This document shows, piece after piece, positions 1-8,175 of a stretch of DNA of 64,000 nt. Numbering within the stretch: position 1 is the first letter of the stretch; every line of letters begins with the position of its first letter. The DNA lies in the NCBI GenBank assembly GCA_016294035.1, contig JAEDCT010000003.1:83104-147103 (forward strand), read 5' to 3'. The notes under the pieces were generated by a model. The model ran no database searches and had not been told where the DNA came from. It saw nothing but the letters and a program-made list of their open reading frames with translations. This stretch comes from Treponema sp. (GTDB lineage Bacteria; Spirochaetota; Spirochaetia; Treponematales; Treponemataceae). Position numbers and translations under genes: made by a program.

Positions 1-3
1 CAT
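1..3 (-). CDS. Start codon of a gene running off the left edge
   Basis: The minus strand reads TTGGAGGGAAAAATG into the window edge: a strong Shine-Dalgarno (GGAGGG) five bases ahead of an ATG at positions 3-1. It sits 36 bases beyond the stop of the TetR gene on the same strand, so it is probably the second gene of that operon. Only the start codon is visible, so nothing can be said about the product; regulated efflux genes are common in this position, but that is inference. Confidence 0.55.
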
Positions 4-39
4 TTTTCCCTCCAAAAGAAAAATTTAATACCTGACAAA

Positions 40-1254
40 TTACAGTGAATTGCATCCACCACAAACCATGTGATAGAAGGACTTAACCCTGTTCCGAAGC
101 ATTTCCGTACTCATTCCATGCATCTTTCCATGCATTATGTTGAACACCGGAACCATAAAAAGCCACATGATTAGGGAACTGAAAGTTTCAGTACCAAGAC
201 CCAGATCCGGAAGCTTTTCAATCATGTCGCAGTTCTGCAGGTAATTCACAAAATAGATGAAATTATCCGCTTGCTTCTTGCTTCTTTCCCTGGATGACTG
301 AACCTGAAGCCACTTGCAAACCAGGAGAACATCCGGATTTTTAAGGTAATATTCGGATGCAGACTCAAGCAATAAGTAAAGGCATTCCTGACTGGAAACT
401 GCATGAGACATGCACCTTATTATGTAATCACATATTCTTTCAAATTCCTCAACTACTATTGAAGTAATCATGTCGCTCTTGCTCTCGAATTTTGAGTACA
501 TGCTGCTCTTTGCAAGACCCACTTGACGGGCAACTTTCTCAACAGTCAGCTTTCTAAAGCCAAATTCCCGGATTCCATTGGCAACGGCAACAAAGATCCT
601 GTTGGGCGCATTGAGTTTTTCCAGCTCTTCCCTGCACAAACTGTCAATTGCCCTAATTCTCACATCAGTTATGCACCCGGACTCAATTTCAAGTCCATTG
701 AGGATAATGTGAGCTATCTTGCCGGCAAAAAGCCTTCTGGATTCATCATCATCCATTGGCGGATTGGACAGCACAAGATCATTTCTGTTTACAATAAAGC
801 ACATGATGCAGCTGGACATGAAAAGAATCTTCTCATACACTTCATCCCTGACCACATTTCCGTCGGCATCATAGACATCACTTAAGGCCTTAATTCCCAT
901 CTTTCCAAAGTTAAAGATTGTCTCATCAATGCAAAAAGTCTTCATCTCAGAAATGGAATAGAAAACATACTCCTTGTGGCAAAGAAGTATATAAATGATG
1001 GCAGCAAGATCTTCTTCAGACATGGAATTATGGCTAAACCTTGGAAGAGCATTTATTATGTCCGCGTAGATACGCTGTCTCATGGCATTTTCCAGATCAT
1101 TTTTGCTTGAAAAATGCTTGTATATGGCAGCCTTTGTAATGCCAGCCTTCCCTGCAATCATGGAAAGAGAAACATCGGCAGAAATTACCCTTGAGTAAAA
1201 TGAGAATGCAGCAGTAATGATATTTTCACGCGTTGAAGTCTTTTCGCAAGCCAT
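40..1254 (-). CDS. Fused double TetR-family transcriptional regulator
   Basis: This probable DNA-binding repressor contains two complete TetR units in one polypeptide. Numbered from the TTG two codons upstream, the first helix-turn-helix lies at about residues 10-57 (VSLSMIAGKAGITKAAIYKHF) and the second at about 218-266 (LTVEKVARQVGLAKSSMYSKF). Each is followed by about 150 residues of helical ligand/dimerisation domain. TetR proteins are normally about 200 aa and work as homodimers, so at about 404 aa this resembles a covalently linked dimer. The ATG at 1254 was chosen because AGG lies seven bases upstream; an in-frame TTG at 1260 has no such site. A palindromic operator lies just ahead of the gene, suggesting autorepression. 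A further gene begins 36 bases downstream at the window edge. The ligand is unknown. Confidence 0.85.
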   Translation of the reverse strand: MACEKTSTRENIITAAFSFYSRVISADVSLSMIAGKAGITKAAIYKHFSSKNDLENAMRQRIYADIINALPRFSHNSMSEEDLAAIIYILLCHKEYVFYSISEMKTFCIDETIFNFGKMGIKALSDVYDADGNVVRDEVYEKILFMSSCIMCFIVNRNDLVLSNPPMDDDESRRLFAGKIAHIILNGLEIESGCITDVRIRAIDSLCREELEKLNAPNRIFVAVANGIREFGFRKLTVEKVARQVGLAKSSMYSKFESKSDMITSIVVEEFERICDYIIRCMSHAVSSQECLYLLLESASEYYLKNPDVLLVCKWLQVQSSRERSKKQADNFIYFVNYLQNCDMIEKLPDLGLGTETFSSLIMWLFMVPVFNIMHGKMHGMSTEMLRNRVKSFYHMVCGGCNSL

Positions 1255-1273
1255 ATCCAAACCTAAAAGTATT

Positions 1274-1295
1274 GGTTACCGACCAGTCGGTAACC
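1274..1295. promoter_or_regulatory. TetR-type palindromic operator
   Basis: GGTTACCGAC-CA-GTCGGTAACC has two perfect 10-bp inverted arms around a 2-bp centre, with the ACCGAC/GTCGGT core often seen in TetR/AcrR operators. It lies 20 bp upstream of the double-TetR start and between that gene and the divergent p83/100 gene. Autoregulation is the simplest reading; control of the plus-strand gene about 190 bp away is possible but not shown. Confidence 0.8.
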
Positions 1296-1402
1296 ATAGA
1301 GTAAATATACTAAACTTTCCAAAACAAAGTCAATATGGATAACAAAATCTTATGAAAAATGAAAAGGAAAAGGATTATGAATCAAAAATCAAATTTTATA
1401 TC

Positions 1403-1431
1403 TAGAAAATATCATGGATAAGGTTTATAAT
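1403..1431 (+). promoter_or_regulatory. Possible sigma-70 promoter for the p83/100 gene
   Basis: A perfect TATAAT (1426-1431) is preceded, 17 bases upstream, by TAGAAA, which matches 4 of 6 bases of a -35 box. It lies 54 bases ahead of the start codon. The -10 is convincing and the -35 weak. Confidence 0.4.
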
Positions 1432-1484
1432 ATCATAATGCAATCAGTCTTTTTTTCTGATTTGCTATATACATGGAGGATTAA

Positions 1485-3236
1485 ATGAAGAAGCAAGTTT
1501 TGGCATCTGCCATTCTGGCATTAGGCTTGTGCTTTGGAACATATGCTGTTTCAGTCAACGAAGCCGAATTAAAGAGCACTGGCAATGACACAATCGTATT
1601 TGAAAACTATACAGGACCACATGCAGTCATTGAAACTGTTGAAGCAATCAAAGCAATCGGTACTGGACTTGGAAATGAATTGAACTCAAGAATAGAAACA
1701 GCAGGAACAATCAATCCCAACGGAAAATATTCAGTAATTCATGCAATTGACCCAAATGAGCCTGCAAAACTTGATGCAGATATTCTCGTCATCAACTCAA
1801 ATGCAACAGTTGACCACATCAGGAACCTCAGAAGAATCATTGCGGCATACCTTGAGGCAGCTTACGGATACAGCGAAAAAGACGCCATGACTGTTGCAAC
1901 ATTCGCCACAGTATACAATGCAGTATATAGAAAGAACCTCGACAACTTCAAGGCAAAGTACAAGAAGATTGTTGTTGATAACCTGACAGAAAGCAAGTGC
2001 GGTCTCTCACTCAAGTGGAATGAATGGCCAGGAAACTCTCAGATTGTAATTCCTCTCGGAGAATTCTCTGATGGCGGGCTTTCTTCAGTTGACACATCAG
2101 TTATCAGCGACAAGAAAGTTATTGAATCAATGCAGGAAGAAGACGACAAGCAGATTGATGAACGCAAGAACATGGTAGACATCAAGGAACGCGAAGCTGA
2201 AACTGCAAACGAAAAGGCTCAGGAAGCAGCCCAGGAAGCAGCCCAGGAAAAGAAGAAGCTTGATGAACAGAAGCAGGTTCAGAAAGAAGCAGAAAAGACA
2301 GCTGCTCAGACTCAAAAGCAGGCTGAACAGGCAAAGAAGGAAGCAGACACAAAGAAGGCTGAAGCCGTAAAGAAACAGCAGGAAGCAAAGGCTGATCCAA
2401 AGAATACTAAGAAGCAGGAAGAAGCAAAGACTGCAAAGGCTGAAGCAGACAAGGCTGTAAAGAAGGCTGAAGAAAAAAAGCAGGAAGCTGAACAGGCAAA
2501 GGAAACTGCAAAGGCTGAAGCTGAAAAGACTGAAGAACAGAAGCAGAAAGCTGATGAAGCAGCTGAAAAGGCCACTGAAGAACAGGCTAAGGCTGACAAG
2601 AAGCAGACTGAAGCTCAGAACGAAAGAACTGAAATTGCAAAGGATCAGGAAGAACTCATCAAGGATGCAATAAAGGAAGCTTCTGATGGTACAGTTATTG
2701 GTCTAAAGATCACAGACGAAGCAAAAATGCTTTCATCTATGGTAAAGATTAACTCAAAGTCTGGAAATGTATCAAAGGAATCACCTGTCACAGTAATCCG
2801 TGGAAGAACAATCATTCCTGTTCAGGATGCAATAACAAGCATTGCAACTGGTGCAGCATTCCCTACATCATCATCAGATACTTCACTTGCATACCTTGCA
2901 ATCTGCGGAAAGGATAAAAAGGCTACAAAGCTTTGTCTTCTCGATGCATTCAAGATGGAAATCCAGAAAGAAAGCGATGAAGTAGTTGCAATGGATTCAG
3001 TTCTTGTTAACGCAGGAAACAACTACTACTGTGTAATTATGGACAATTCAAAATACGTGATTGGTCGCTACGACAAGACAGTTTCACTTCTCATGAAGAG
3101 TACTGTTTCTGTTAAGCCAAGCACACCAATTACAGTCACTGGAAGCGGAATTATCGTTACAAACGAAAAGGGTGTTCCAGTACTTCTTTCCCTTGCAGAC
3201 CTCTCTCAGATTATGGAGATATCAAACGGAAAATAA
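1485..3236 (+). CDS. p83/100-family antigen, coiled-coil exported protein
   Basis: Resembles the spirochete p83/100 antigen family (Borrelia p83/100, T. pallidum TP0486). A signal peptide covers residues 1-21 (ending GTYA-VSVN). A globular N-terminal region follows to about residue 205. A long Lys/Ala/Glu/Gln-rich segment at about 210-395 is certainly coiled coil, with repeated KKEAE/EQAKKEA heptads. The C-terminal domain of about 180 residues is rich in beta structure. The family is taken to be periplasmic or membrane associated; the function is unknown. The start is supported by GGAGG eight bases upstream. An intrinsic terminator follows at 3351. The repetitive coil makes both strands look coding here; the minus-strand frames are shadows. 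Confidence 0.85.
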   Translation: MKKQVLASAILALGLCFGTYAVSVNEAELKSTGNDTIVFENYTGPHAVIETVEAIKAIGTGLGNELNSRIETAGTINPNGKYSVIHAIDPNEPAKLDADILVINSNATVDHIRNLRRIIAAYLEAAYGYSEKDAMTVATFATVYNAVYRKNLDNFKAKYKKIVVDNLTESKCGLSLKWNEWPGNSQIVIPLGEFSDGGLSSVDTSVISDKKVIESMQEEDDKQIDERKNMVDIKEREAETANEKAQEAAQEAAQEKKKLDEQKQVQKEAEKTAAQTQKQAEQAKKEADTKKAEAVKKQQEAKADPKNTKKQEEAKTAKAEADKAVKKAEEKKQEAEQAKETAKAEAEKTEEQKQKADEAAEKATEEQAKADKKQTEAQNERTEIAKDQEELIKDAIKEASDGTVIGLKITDEAKMLSSMVKINSKSGNVSKESPVTVIRGRTIIPVQDAITSIATGAAFPTSSSDTSLAYLAICGKDKKATKLCLLDAFKMEIQKESDEVVAMDSVLVNAGNNYYCVIMDNSKYVIGRYDKTVSLLMKSTVSVKPSTPITVTGSGIIVTNEKGVPVLLSLADLSQIMEISNGK

Positions 3237-3350
3237 GTGTTCAAGCTGAAAAGGCTTTCCCCTTGCAGCTTAACAAATAACATCACCATGGCAAGAGCCA
3301 CATGATAAATCAATTTCGTGCCTAAAGCTTACGCCGCGGTACAAATAATT

Positions 3351-3386
3351 AAGCCGGTATCCTTAGAAAGATGCCGGCTTTTTTTT
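3351..3386 (+). terminator. Intrinsic terminator downstream of p83/100 gene
   Basis: AAGCCGGTAT and ATGCCGGCTT form a stem around a short loop and are followed directly by a run of T. It ends plus-strand transcription before the convergent flgJ-like gene. Confidence 0.85.
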
Positions 3387-3420
3387 GAAACTTATGTGAA
3401 GATTTTTTTAAGACCCTTAA

Positions 3421-3987
3421 CTAGCGTTGACCAGAAAGCTCAATATAAATCTGATCTGCAAGACCAAAACCTGCATTCTTTGTCATTGATTCAGCCAGAT
3501 TATCATACATCATGTCATCATACATTTTTCTGGCATAATCATTTCCTTCAGAAAGACTTGTGTGCTGAACACTTTCCCTCATTGAAGAAAGCATCATTTT
3601 TACCATGTAGTTTTCCATTTCCATTGACTGAACATACAGATCGCTTGTCCTGTCAATTACCGGAGTCTTACCCTTGCTGTTGCTTGCATTTGCTGCAAAC
3701 CCCTGTGGCCTGGATGTTTTGTCTTTTTCTGAGGTATAGGTATCATAGAATCCCATGGTATAATCACCATTGAGCCTGTGATTCTTTGAAATCTGGCTTG
3801 AAGAAACAGATGATGTAGAGGATGATTTTGATAACGGAGAAGCTATTTCCATTGCCCTTTTGTTCTGCATATCCTGAACCATTGAAGCAAATTTCTTAGC
3901 CTCACTCTGAAGCATAGTTGTGTCAGATGCAGCCTTACCATCTGACAAAGTTCCTGTAATGCCCAAACCTGAAATTCCCAAAGCCAT
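3421..3987 (-). CDS. flgJ: FlgJ-like flagellar rod-binding protein
   Basis: A 188-aa protein with a C-terminal rod-binding domain like the N-terminal half of FlgJ: the region from about residue 108 to the end, including MEMENYMVKMMLSSMRESV and YARKMYDDMMYDNLAESM, is the part that caps or guides rod assembly in the periplasm. The muramidase domain of enterobacterial FlgJ is absent, as is usual in spirochetes, so peptidoglycan cutting must come from another protein. The ATG at 3987 has GAGGTG five bases upstream; the GTG at 3993 overlaps that site and is unlikely. The gene is detached from flgF/flgG, which lie 9 kb away, so it is probably transcribed alone. Confidence 0.8.
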   Translation of the reverse strand: MALGISGLGITGTLSDGKAASDTTMLQSEAKKFASMVQDMQNKRAMEIASPLSKSSSTSSVSSSQISKNHRLNGDYTMGFYDTYTSEKDKTSRPQGFAANASNSKGKTPVIDRTSDLYVQSMEMENYMVKMMLSSMRESVQHTSLSEGNDYARKMYDDMMYDNLAESMTKNAGFGLADQIYIELSGQR

Positions 3988-4062
3988 ATTCACACCTCTT
4001 TTTTCTATTTTCGGAATAACTTGAAAGGAATTTAAGGGTGAAAAAAAATTTAGGATGAAATT

Positions 4063-5397
4063 CTATTGCCGGGAATCCAGAAACATGGAATCCAGGAATT
4101 TCATGCGCCCGCGTGTCCATTCCAGAAGGAAGTCAACTTCACTTGCATAGGTTGTGCGTGACTTAAAACCTGGAGCTCGCGGCCACAAATCACTACCCAA
4201 GACATGCCAGACCCGGTTATTCAATTCTCCGGCATCATCAAGGAGTCTTCCCTGCTCCTCAAGCCACACAATTGACTTTTCAAGTTCAGGGCGTCTTTGA
4301 GCCCATCTTTCCTTTACAAGACTGACAAACTCCTCATCCGTAAAAAGAATTCGATACCAGCTGAACTGATTTATCAAAAATCCATCATAGTCCATTGCAG
4401 AATTATTGTTGGCTTCCATGTCATAGCCAGCTTTAAGGTTAAACTCAACCGGAAGCAAAACATCCGAAGCCGCTTTCTGATTGTTTCCAAAGGCAATATC
4501 ATGATCCCACACAGGTCCCATGGAAAGTTTTTTAGTGCCATAATCATAATTCATGAAAACTGAATTAAAAAAATTTGCATCATAGTTTTTCGAGAATTCG
4601 CTGATAAGATACCAGTCAACAAAGGACTCAACATTGCAAAACTTCATCCATCCATCACGTCCCCTGAAATCATCCTTGAGAAGACTGGCGCTGAAATCCT
4701 GGATTATACGTGCATAGGATTCATATTTTTCCTGGGAAAGGCTGTCAGGCTGCCTGATGTTAAACTGAGCCTTTACGCCAGGACTCCAGAAACTGTATGG
4801 TCTTCCCTTGTGCGAATCGACCTCGGCCAGAAATCCCTCACCTTCAAATTCTATTCTATTGTCAGATATTTCAACCTTTTCAGAAAGACAATACAAACCC
4901 ATGAACTTGCGATTTAAATAAAGGCTAACAAACCTGGACTGTGGATTCCATTTCATTGAATTCCAGACATTGTGGGACAAATACTCAACGTAGGCATTTC
5001 GAAGCATGGATCTGTCAAAAGCATTGGCAATGAGAAGCCATTTTCTTGACTTATCCATTCCCAGCAGGGATTCTTCCCGGTCAAGCTTAACAAGATAGGG
5101 CTTTTTTTGAGTAAAAATATTATTCCATGTGGAATTTCCATGGCCGCGAATTTTACAATCAAGGTTCTTGCCACCACCAATACTAAAGCTGGCCTTGACA
5201 TATTTTTCCTTGGACTTGATGGCCTTGTTTGCCTCAGTATCAATGCATATAACAGGAAATCCCAGCGCATCAACCTGCTCACGGGTAATGATATTGCCTG
5301 CACTCATGAGAAACATGAAAACACAGGCTGCCATGAGAACCAAAAGAGAAACCGTGGTAATAAGACGGGACCTAATGCGAAGATTTCTAAAACCCAT
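4063..5397 (-). CDS. CotH-family kinase-like protein, membrane anchored
   Basis: A 444-aa member of the CotH superfamily (atypical protein kinases best known from Bacillus spore coat). One N-terminal membrane segment at residues 12-33 places the rest outside the cytoplasm. Family marks are RGHGNSTW (84-91), the KKPYLVKLD and LLGMDKSRKWLLIANAFDRSMLRN block (about 98-135), FVDWYLISEFSKNYDANFFNS (about 259-279) and the metal-binding PVWDHDIAFGN motif with WDHD at 297-300. A role in phosphorylating surface proteins is inferred from the family only. It is transcribed divergently from the surface-polysaccharide genes that start at 5478, with an 80-bp shared promoter region. Confidence 0.85.
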   Translation of the reverse strand: MGFRNLRIRSRLITTVSLLVLMAACVFMFLMSAGNIITREQVDALGFPVICIDTEANKAIKSKEKYVKASFSIGGGKNLDCKIRGHGNSTWNNIFTQKKPYLVKLDREESLLGMDKSRKWLLIANAFDRSMLRNAYVEYLSHNVWNSMKWNPQSRFVSLYLNRKFMGLYCLSEKVEISDNRIEFEGEGFLAEVDSHKGRPYSFWSPGVKAQFNIRQPDSLSQEKYESYARIIQDFSASLLKDDFRGRDGWMKFCNVESFVDWYLISEFSKNYDANFFNSVFMNYDYGTKKLSMGPVWDHDIAFGNNQKAASDVLLPVEFNLKAGYDMEANNNSAMDYDGFLINQFSWYRILFTDEEFVSLVKERWAQRRPELEKSIVWLEEQGRLLDDAGELNNRVWHVLGSDLWPRAPGFKSRTTYASEVDFLLEWTRGRMKFLDSMFLDSRQ

Positions 5398-5477
5398 GGC
5401 TTGATTTTACTGGAATAGAAAAACAGTTTCAACTTAAACAAGTTGATAGAAAAATCAATTTATTGTAAAGTTTTGGA

Positions 5478-6545
5478 ATGAAAATAGCCATTGATTGCAG
5501 AATGAGCGGAAAAAGCGGAATCGGAACCTTTCTGGACGAATCTCTTCCTGCCATACTAGATTCAGAACATCAGTTTGTTTTATTCGGGAACAAAAGCCGA
5601 AGAATTTCCCGAGCTAACGTGCAGTATATTGACTGCAGCACAAAGACATTCTCGCTTTCAGAATTAATGTTCTTTCCAAAAACGCTGTTGAATGCAATAA
5701 ATTCCTGCGATGTGTATTTCAGCCCATACTGCAATATTCCGGGCGGAATAAAAATTCCCGTGTACACAACAATCCATGACATTGTGTTTCTGGACATTCC
5801 GTCACTTGCCGGATTTATCGGAACAATGGCACGAAAATGGTTCTACAAAAGGGCCATAAGACTCTCCAGGGAAATATTCACTGTATCAAATTTCAGCAGA
5901 AACAGGATCATGGAAAAACTTGGATGCAGGAAAAAAATCAATGTAGTATATTCAGGAATTCCTGCATACATTGAAAGAGAAATCCCATCAACAAAGAAAA
6001 CGGATTCGATATTATTCATCGGAAACATAAAAAAACACAAGGGACTTTCCATACTCATCAAGGCATACGAGCGATTCTGCATCAATTTCCAGATTGCTTC
6101 CATGGATCCGCCGACCCTTCTCATTGTAGGAGCCCAGGAAAATTTCAGGACCCGTGACAAGGAAGTTATAAAATCCATTGACTCACTGAACAAGACATTT
6201 TCCTCACCCGTTAAATTCTCAGGGTTTGTTGATGACGAATGCCTTCACGTTCTTCTCAAGCAGGCAAAAGTTCTGGTTCAGCCATCTTTGTACGAGGGAT
6301 TCGGAGTTCCACCGCTCATGGCAATCACCTGCGGCACAAAGGCTCTCATATCTGACATTCCGGTATTCAAGGAAATCTACGAAAATCTTCCGGTTACTTT
6401 CTTTGAGTCAGGAAACCCGGATGATCTTGCAGAAAAGCTTTTCAAGATATATCACGATGAATCTGAAATTCCACCCTTCAGCCACAATCTCTCATATCAA
6501 AACACAGGACATTTGATTCTTAAGACAATCACATCAAAAAACTAG
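5478..6545 (+). CDS. GT4-family glycosyltransferase
   Basis: A retaining glycosyltransferase of the GT-B fold, probably adding a sugar from a nucleotide donor to a lipid-linked surface glycan in the cytoplasm. The N-terminal half contains TTIHDIVFLDIP (about 98-109) and FTVSNFSRNRIMEKLG. The donor-binding half has ILFIGNIKKHKGLSILIKAYE (about 178-198) and LVQPSLYEGFGVPPLMA (about 266-282). The usual E-x7-E motif reads E273 to M281, so the second glutamate is replaced, which is unusual. The start has only a weak GGA close to the ATG. It is followed 197 bp later by a WbaP-type initiating transferase, which suggests one envelope polysaccharide locus. Confidence 0.85.
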   Translation: MKIAIDCRMSGKSGIGTFLDESLPAILDSEHQFVLFGNKSRRISRANVQYIDCSTKTFSLSELMFFPKTLLNAINSCDVYFSPYCNIPGGIKIPVYTTIHDIVFLDIPSLAGFIGTMARKWFYKRAIRLSREIFTVSNFSRNRIMEKLGCRKKINVVYSGIPAYIEREIPSTKKTDSILFIGNIKKHKGLSILIKAYERFCINFQIASMDPPTLLIVGAQENFRTRDKEVIKSIDSLNKTFSSPVKFSGFVDDECLHVLLKQAKVLVQPSLYEGFGVPPLMAITCGTKALISDIPVFKEIYENLPVTFFESGNPDDLAEKLFKIYHDESEIPPFSHNLSYQNTGHLILKTITSKN

Positions 6546-6703
6546 AATATCCCCCAGGGGCAGAATAATTTCCTGTTTTAAGAAAAATGAATTCATGGTA
6601 TAAAGTGAAGGAATATTTTCAAAACAGATAAGTTTACTTGAGCTTAAAAATAGACATAAAATAATTAATTTGATATATTGTCCTAAAACTGGAAGTGATT
6701 TTT

Positions 6704-6721
6704 TAGCCTGACTTCAGGTTA
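6704..6721. promoter_or_regulatory. Imperfect palindrome ahead of the wbaP-like gene
   Basis: TAGCCTGA-CT-TCAGGTTA has two 8-bp arms with one mismatch and ends 20 bp before the start codon at 6742. It could be an operator or a hairpin affecting translation, since no ribosome binding site is evident at this start. Confidence 0.3.
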
Positions 6722-6741
6722 GAACAGCAATCAAAAAAGAT

Positions 6742-8172
6742 ATGAATTTTAATGTTATTGAACACTCAGTAAAATCTCGCTACAAGCATACAAGTTCCTT
6801 TGTGTCAGGTCTTTCCATGGGAATTGTAGATGGAATCATTTTCATGACTTGCATCATGGTGGGATTTTTTTTCATAAACACAATAAATGATGACTGGATT
6901 AACCTTTCTTCATTCATAAAGTATTCAGTCTTTCTTCCATTTATTTTTCTTATTTTCTATTCAATAGGTTTGTACCCGGGAATTCTTCTTGCTCCAGAAG
7001 AAGAAGTAAAGCGCTTTTCAATGGCATCTTTTTTTATTCTCATGGGTGAAGCCATTGCCATGACAACAATCAAGTCAACAAGGGATTTCATTCCGATTGC
7101 CGTTGCCCTTATTATTGCATGGCCTTTTGAGACCATACTTCTTCCACTTGGACGAGAAATTTCAAGAAGAACATTCTCATATTTTTCCTGGTGGGGAGTT
7201 CCTGCAGTAATATTCACTAAGGGTGACAGGGGAAACCTGATTGTTGACCGTCTTCTACAGAGAAAACACCTGGGATACATTCCGGTTCTCATAATTACAG
7301 ACAAAAACAATGTTGAACTTGATGACTACAATGGAGTTCCCGTAATGCCAAGAACTCCGGAACTGATTGATATGATCAGAAAACTCAAGCTGAAGGTTGC
7401 AATTGTATGCGGATATGACACTGAACTTGAAAAAATCAACACCACATTCAGATATATTATCAGGGTTCCAAAAAATCAGTTTACAGCTGCCATGTCTTCC
7501 CGAATGAAGGATTTCGGTGGCATTCTGGGATTTTCATCAACTAACTACCTCACAAAACCTGGAGCCCTGTTTCTGAAAAGATTCCTTGACATTTCGGCTT
7601 CACTTTGTGCTGCACCACTGGTTATTCCAGTAACACTGATAATTGCCATAATCATAAAATGCACTTCAAAGGGACCGGTTTTTTACGCACACAAAAGAGT
7701 CGGAATAAACAGAAAGCCACTCTACTGCTGGAAATTCAGGTCAATGTGCATAAACTCACAGGAAATTCTTGAGGAAATACTACGAACAGATCCGGTCCGT
7801 GCTGCAGAATGGGAAAAAGACAGGAAGTTCACGGATGACCCGCGCGTCACAAAATTCGGAAAATTCCTTAGAAAAACAAGTCTTGATGAGCTTCCACAGA
7901 TTTGGAATATTTTCATCGGACAAATGTCCTTCGTAGGACCAAGGCCTGTTACTGAGCCTGAACTGGTAAAATACGGAAACTACGCTGACTATGTGCTTTC
8001 CGTAAAACCGGGACTAAGCGGAATGTGGCAGATTTCAGGAAGAAGTGACACAGGATACGAAGAAAGAATCAATCTTGACACATACTATATCCAGAACTGG
8101 TCTGTTTGGCTTGATATCTGGGTAATGATCAAAACTGTAGGTGTCGTAATAATCGGAAAGGGAGCATATTGA
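6742..8172 (+). CDS. WbaP-type undecaprenyl-phosphate sugar phosphotransferase
   Basis: A polyprenyl-phosphate hexose-1-phosphate transferase that starts glycan assembly on undecaprenyl phosphate at the inner membrane. The 476-aa length and domain order match full-length WbaP: several N-terminal membrane segments (residues about 25-150), a central Rossmann-like region (about 160-260), a membrane insertion helix near 284-305 and a C-terminal catalytic domain. Catalytic-domain marks are YCWKFRSM, the RVTKFGKFLRKTSLDELPQ block, FIGQMSFVGPRPVTEPE and VKPGLSGMWQISGRS. The sugar is probably galactose or glucose but cannot be read from sequence. It lies 3 bp before the D15-like barrel gene, so the two are co-transcribed. 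Confidence 0.9.
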   Translation: MNFNVIEHSVKSRYKHTSSFVSGLSMGIVDGIIFMTCIMVGFFFINTINDDWINLSSFIKYSVFLPFIFLIFYSIGLYPGILLAPEEEVKRFSMASFFILMGEAIAMTTIKSTRDFIPIAVALIIAWPFETILLPLGREISRRTFSYFSWWGVPAVIFTKGDRGNLIVDRLLQRKHLGYIPVLIITDKNNVELDDYNGVPVMPRTPELIDMIRKLKLKVAIVCGYDTELEKINTTFRYIIRVPKNQFTAAMSSRMKDFGGILGFSSTNYLTKPGALFLKRFLDISASLCAAPLVIPVTLIIAIIIKCTSKGPVFYAHKRVGINRKPLYCWKFRSMCINSQEILEEILRTDPVRAAEWEKDRKFTDDPRVTKFGKFLRKTSLDELPQIWNIFIGQMSFVGPRPVTEPELVKYGNYADYVLSVKPGLSGMWQISGRSDTGYEERINLDTYYIQNWSVWLDIWVMIKTVGVVIIGKGAY

Positions 8173-8175
8173 GTT

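Noticed and set aside
523..885. 120-codon plus-strand frame inside the TetR gene
   Set aside because: Antisense to a gene with two clear HTH domains; no promoter, ribosome binding site or recognisable product.
2127..2599. Several minus-strand frames rich in Phe/Ser/Cys/Ala
   Set aside because: Complement of the Lys/Ala/Glu-rich coiled coil of the p83/100 gene; repetitive codons keep the opposite frames open.
3245..3275. AAGCTG/CAGCTT pair just after the p83/100 gene as terminator
   Set aside because: The stem is only 6 bp with a long loop and no T tract; the real terminator is at 3351.
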